Assembly (NCBI RefSeq): GCF_029868745.1
Contig: NZ_JARWOP010000300.1
Location: forward strand, 1 to 56,178
Reading direction: 5' to 3'
Source of the DNA: Nocardia wallacei
Lineage (GTDB): Bacteria; Actinomycetota; Actinomycetes; Mycobacteriales; Mycobacteriaceae
Length of the DNA: 56,178 nt
Both the position numbers and the translations under genes were made by a program. Shown here piece by piece: positions 52,668-56,178 of this stretch (the stretch's first letter is position 1; each line of letters opens with the position of its first letter). Below the pieces are notes generated by a model. That model was not told where the DNA came from and searched no databases. It was given only the letters and a program-made list of their open reading frames with translations.

Positions 52668-53308
52668 TCAACCCGCCTTCTTCCGTGAGAAATACTAGAA
52701 CAAACAACCTTAAACCGCTCAGGAAACAACAATCAATTCGACAAGCAGCTACGACACAGACACGCTCACCTAACTCCTCCTGGATCTAGGCTGTCCCACT
52801 CGCCGCCCGCGCGCTTCTCGACACATGCCGGACAGCTCCGACGCCGACCAATCCGGTCACCGGCCGCCGTCGTCACCACTGTCGAGCCTCACCGCAACAT
52901 GGTCGAACAACAGACGCGATGATCCGCAAGACGATATTCCGACAGCACCGACACAATCACCCGGCAAAGATGCTAGCGGCCACTCATGCCTGCCCACGCG
53001 CCAGTGCACGAAGACAGAGACCGATCGACACACAGCCACGCCACCAACCGCAAGCCAAATACCCGCACGATCATCGCACCCACCTCAACGTGCGACACGC
53101 CCGGCGACACGCCGAAGATTGGTCGCAGCGATACCCCAGCGGCAACCGTCCCAGGCGCATAATCCCAGGCCCGACCCCCGATTCCCAGGCCGTCTACAGG
53201 CCGTCACAGGTCCGCCAGCGACACCTACCAACACCCACCAACACCCTGAAACCGCAGGTCACGACGAAACACGTGCGGAGGAGGCGGGGTCAAAAGTACA
53301 GTATCCAT
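52668..53308. promoter_or_regulatory. Divergent intergenic region of lsr2 and ku
   Basis: 641 bp between divergent starts. It is AT-rich near lsr2 (52680-52770), a likely lsr2 promoter and self-binding region. From 52800 to 53290 the plus strand is A/C-rich (many CAC, ACC and CAA triplets) with open but non-family frames. I see no named gene and no strong palindrome. Confidence 0.45.
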
Positions 53309-54232
53309 ATGCGCTCCATCTGGAAGGGGTCGATTGCATTCGGCCTGGTGAATGTCCCGGTGAAGGTGTATACCGCCACCGAGGACCATGACATCAGGTT
53401 TCATCAGGTGCATGCCAAGGATGGGGGGCGGATCAAATACGACCGGGTGTGCACGGTGTGTGGGGAGTCGGTGCAGTACGCCGATATCGATAAGGCGTAC
53501 GAGTCCCCGGAGGGGGACAAGGTCGTGCTCACCGATGAGGATTTCGCGAAACTCCCGGTGGCGGAGAAGCACGAGATTCCGGTGTTGCAGTTCGTGCCGT
53601 CGGAGCAGATCGATCCGATTCTGTTCGACAAGAGCTATTACCTGGAGCCGGACTCGAACACGCCGAAAGCCTATGTGCTGCTGGCCAAGACGCTGGACCA
53701 GGTCGATCGGGTAGCGCTGGTGCATTTCACGCTGCGCCAGAAGACCCGGCTGGCCGCGCTGCGTGTGCGCGACGGTGTGCTGGTGCTGCAGACGCTGCTG
53801 TGGCCGGACGAGGTGCGCTCGGTCGATTTCGAATCGCTCGACGGGGCTGGCGAGCCGCGCAAGCAGGAGATCTCGATGGCCGAAACGCTGGTCGAGAGCA
53901 TGTCCGATGATTTCGAACCGGATCTGTACACCGACGAATATCAGATCGAGCTGAAGCGGATGCTCGACGAGGCCATCGCGTCGGGGTCGAACAAGGTGAT
54001 CCGGCCCGAGGAGCCCGCGCCGCAGGAAATGGATGCCGAGGTCGTGGATCTGGTGGCGGCGTTGCAGCGCAGCCTCGAGGCGACCGGTCGCCGGTCCGGC
54101 ACGAAGTCGGAATCGGGCAATAAGGCCGCCGAGAAGAAGCCGGCGAAGAAGGCCGCCAAGAAAGCCGCGCCCAAGGCGGCCGCCAAGACGGCGCGGAAAT
54201 CCACCAAGCAGTCGACCCGAAAAGGCGCCTGA
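53309..54232 (+). CDS. ku: Bacterial non-homologous end-joining protein Ku
   Basis: 307 aa from ATG 53309. It matches bacterial Ku: MRSIWKGSIAFGLVNVPVKV, FHQVHAKDGGRIKYDRVCTV (with C-x-x-C), VPSEQIDPILFDKSYYLEPD, AYVLLAKTLDQVDRVALVHF and DLYTDEYQIELKRMLDEAI. The homodimer binds DNA ends and recruits LigD. The C-terminal about 50 residues are a Lys/Ala tail (AEKKPAKKAAKKAAPKAAAK), as in mycobacterial and nocardial Ku, which helps bind DNA. No ligD lies in the window. Confidence 0.97.
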   Translation: MRSIWKGSIAFGLVNVPVKVYTATEDHDIRFHQVHAKDGGRIKYDRVCTVCGESVQYADIDKAYESPEGDKVVLTDEDFAKLPVAEKHEIPVLQFVPSEQIDPILFDKSYYLEPDSNTPKAYVLLAKTLDQVDRVALVHFTLRQKTRLAALRVRDGVLVLQTLLWPDEVRSVDFESLDGAGEPRKQEISMAETLVESMSDDFEPDLYTDEYQIELKRMLDEAIASGSNKVIRPEEPAPQEMDAEVVDLVAALQRSLEATGRRSGTKSESGNKAAEKKPAKKAAKKAAPKAAAKTARKSTKQSTRKGA

Positions 54233-54237
54233 GCGGC

Positions 54238-54771
54238 GTGCCGGACACGGCCATCGTTCCGATGGGGCTCGGGCACCTGCGTGAGGTGCTGGACCTGGGG
54301 GCCGAGGTGTTCGACACCGAGGCCAAGCCGTACACCTCGTGGTCGCTGACGTCGGTGGCCGAGCACCTCGACAGTCCGGACGGCTCGTGCTGGGTGGCGC
54401 TGGATTCCGATCGGGTGGTCGGTTTCGTGCTCGGCTCCATGGAGTTCGAGTTGCGCGACGATTGGGCGTATCTGGAGTGGATCGCCGTCGCGCCCGACAT
54501 GCAGGGCCGCGGTATCGCCGGGCGGCTGGTGGAGGTCTGCTGCGCGACGCTGTTCGAGCGCGGCGCGCGGCGCATCGTCACCGATGTCGAATCCGGCAAC
54601 GCGGCGTCGGCGACCATGATGACGCGGCACGGCTTCGCCGACACCACCACGGTCACCCTGTTCGTGCGCCCGAACCCGGACGAGCCGGACCCCGCCCTCG
54701 CCGACGCCACCCCGGGCCTGTCCCCCGCCACCAAACGCACATTCGCCCGCACGGGGCGGCTGCGCCGCTGA
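54238..54771 (+). CDS. GNAT N-acetyltransferase
   Basis: 177 aa from a GTG 5 bp after the ku stop, so probably co-transcribed with ku. The GNAT core is WVALDSDRVVGFVLGSMEFE, then YLEWIAVAPDMQGRGIAGRL with the acetyl-CoA loop Q-G-R-G-I-A, and VESGNAASATMMTRHGFADT. RimI/ribosomal-protein-type acetyltransferases look like this. The substrate is unknown. The C-terminal tail is Pro-rich. Confidence 0.9.
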   Translation: MPDTAIVPMGLGHLREVLDLGAEVFDTEAKPYTSWSLTSVAEHLDSPDGSCWVALDSDRVVGFVLGSMEFELRDDWAYLEWIAVAPDMQGRGIAGRLVEVCCATLFERGARRIVTDVESGNAASATMMTRHGFADTTTVTLFVRPNPDEPDPALADATPGLSPATKRTFARTGRLRR

Positions 54772-54804
54772 TTTCTGTCGGTGGCTGCCCGTACGGTGAT
54801 CGGC

Positions 54805-55287
54805 ATGACACAGACCGATGCGACGATGGCCGCCATCTCCGAGGCGGTTACCCTTGGGCGGCAAGGTGATTCGGCTACGGCTCGGGAGCGGTTGACGGCC
54901 CTGTGGGAGTCGATCGGCGCCGATAGCGACCCGTTGCACCGCTGCACCCTCGCGCATTATCTGGCCGACCTCTGCGAGCACGCCGCCGAATCCCTGACCT
55001 GGGATGTCCGCGCCCTCGACGCCGCCGACTCGCTCACCGACGAGCGCACCCAGCAGCACCACGCGTCGTTGAGCGTGCGCGGGTTCTATCCGTCGCTGCA
55101 CCTCAACCTGGCCGACAACTATCGTCGGCTGGGCGCCTTCGAGGCCGCCCACCGACATCTCGCGGCCGCCGAGGCCCGCACCGAGGTGCTGGCCGACGAC
55201 GGCTACGGCGCCGGAGTGCGCGGGGGAATCGACAACGTGCGCCGGGCGCTCGCCGAGGGCTCCACCGAACGCCTTCCGACACACTGA
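54805..55287 (+). CDS. Helical-repeat (TPR-like) conserved protein
   Basis: 160 aa from ATG 54805. It consists of amphipathic helices with TPR-like spacing: AAISEAVTLGRQGDSATARE, RLTALWESIG, HLNLADNYRRLGAFEAAHRH and LAAAEARTEVLADDG. The segment CTLAHYLADLCEHAAESLTW recurs in small actinobacterial TPR proteins of unknown role. It probably mediates protein contacts. It follows the GNAT gene by 33 bp. Confidence 0.78.
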   Translation: MTQTDATMAAISEAVTLGRQGDSATARERLTALWESIGADSDPLHRCTLAHYLADLCEHAAESLTWDVRALDAADSLTDERTQQHHASLSVRGFYPSLHLNLADNYRRLGAFEAAHRHLAAAEARTEVLADDGYGAGVRGGIDNVRRALAEGSTERLPTH

Positions 55288-55362
55288 TTTTCGCTCCACG
55301 CGGCGCTTCGGTCCACAGCGTCTCCAGCCCGTGCCGCATTACCTCCACAGCAACCCGACCCG

Positions 55363-56013
55363 TCATCCGGCCCGCTCCCGGGCTCCGGTGCGGCGGGCCG
55401 TGATACGCCACGCGGGACGGCGGGCGCCCGCACCGAGCCGTTTACCCCAACTGGAGCCGAAGGCCGTGACCTCGTCCGGCGTGGCCGGGTGGATGTCCGT
55501 GACCGAAAGATCGTGCCTCGCATAGGAGTCCGCCAATGCAGACAGAGCATCCGGGCCGGAGATCGCGGGTAGGCCCGCCAGGCCGTCGCGCTCCACGACC
55601 GACAGCAGGATGTCCAGTGCCGCATCGGGTTTCATCAAGCGGGCCACTCCGTCGAGGACGGCCGGGTCGGCCGTCAGCAGACCGCGCAGGAGTGAACCCC
55701 ACGGAAAGAGCACGGTCACCTCGTCGGCCACGCCGTCCAGTTCGGGCGGCGGGTTCTCCACGGCCGCGGCGACGAATACCGCGTTCGGCAAACCCTGCCG
55801 GGAGCGTGCCGCCCTGCGGGACGATTCGGCCATTCCGGCCGCGTGGGCATCGATACCGATCACCAGCAGGTCGGGGTCGGCCGCCGCGGCGGCCAGTACC
55901 GCCCGGCCGTCGCCGGTGCCCATGTCGATCCGCACCGCCCGGTGGCGGGCGATCAGCTGTTCGGCTTAACCGATGTCCACGTCCTGGATTCGCTTGCCAC
56001 ATACGATTCGCAT
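55363..56013 (-). pseudogene. KamB/Kmr-type 16S rRNA (A1408-N1) methyltransferase with an in-frame stop
   Basis: From an ATG at 56013 the frame reads MRIVCGKRIQDVDIG, then TAA (55968-55966), and continues in the same frame with AEQLIARHRAVRIDMGTGDG and on to 55363. The family normally starts M-R-x-V-x-G-K, so the ATG is the ancestral start. The SAM motif is IDMGTGDGRAVL, and the NPmA/KamB hallmark VTVLFPWGSLLRGLL is present, followed by PAISGPDALSALADSYARHD. Such enzymes methylate helix 44 of 16S rRNA and can confer kanamycin and apramycin resistance. Translation from the GTG at 55935 would lack the first strand and helix before motif I. So it is a nonsense pseudogene, a sequencing error, or an N-terminally truncated product. 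Confidence 0.8.
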
Positions 56014-56178
56014 GCCGACACGCTAGCCACACCGGACCCGGCCGCGCATCCGATTTTCCGGCCCGCGGACGACGACCGGCCCGGCCGGGCGAGAGAGGGA
56101 CACGCCCGTAGGCCGCGCCCGCCAGCGCCGGGTACCAGGGGAGGCTGGCCCACGAAAAGAGGCCCGGCCGCGGGGGCG

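Noticed and set aside
52919..53308. N-terminal extension of Ku by 130 residues
   Set aside because: The His/Pro/Arg-rich text has no relation to Ku; conserved Ku begins with MRSIWKG at 53309.

Overview
The window looks like chromosomal DNA of a high-GC actinobacterium, most likely Nocardia or a close mycolate-containing relative. The grounds are strong GC third-position bias, frequent GTG starts, an Lsr2 nucleoid protein, a bacterial Ku with a Lys/Ala-rich tail, and many ATGA/GTGA stop-start overlaps. The genus is inferred from gene content, not from a marker gene.

Bases 1-28,203 hold an apparently intact and unusual biosynthetic locus. A minus-strand operon (10230 to 1026) encodes, in translationally coupled order, a small alpha/alpha-toroid protein of the terpene-cyclase/prenyltransferase fold, a 2461-residue highly reducing iterative type I PKS (KS-AT-DH-cMT-psiKR-ER-KR-ACP, no thioesterase) and an alpha/beta hydrolase. 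A truncated MaoC-type hydratase faces it. Divergently transcribed are an acyl-CoA/AMP ligase and a P450 (ATGA overlap). They are followed by a FemAB/GNAT-like protein, a 115-aa unknown, an Eis-like GNAT, and a tight four-gene run: glutamate-1-semialdehyde-aminomutase-like PLP enzyme, amidase-signature enzyme, fold-type-I aminotransferase and tryptophan 2,3-dioxygenase. A strong hairpin separates this run from a minus-strand branched-chain-amino-acid-type ABC transporter (a LivH-LivM-LivG triple fusion, LivF and a lipoprotein binding protein), which is divergent from an AraC regulator. My reading, which is inference, is that a methyl-branched reduced polyketide is activated, oxidised and joined to a tryptophan/kynurenine-derived amine.

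Bases 28,204-50,800 are an IS-rich gene graveyard: a frameshifted IS256 element, an ISL3 3' fragment, a degraded IS630, a complete-ended but frameshifted IS481-type element with an unusual three-repeat C-terminal extension, and an IS3 fragment fused to the 5' end of an SDR gene. There are also relics of a modular PKS (an ACP and half of an AT), and an inverted, internally deleted copy of a PIG-L deacetylase plus methyltransferase tip. Intact cargo genes sit between them: TetR/MFS, two VOC proteins, a DHFR-like/HxlR divergent pair, a methyltransferase/glycosyltransferase pair with a PIG-L deacetylase, SDR, a SnoaL-like lipoprotein/MarR pair with two strong palindromic operators, and an NAD(P)-binding oxidoreductase.

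Bases 50,800-56,178 return to conserved actinobacterial content: small hypothetical proteins, lsr2, ku, a GNAT, a helical repeat-like protein and a KamB-type 16S rRNA methyltransferase with an in-frame TAA near its start. The first 280 bases contain G13/C9/G9 and C40 homopolymers that are probably a sequencing or assembly artefact. I saw no rRNA gene, intact tRNA or CRISPR array.
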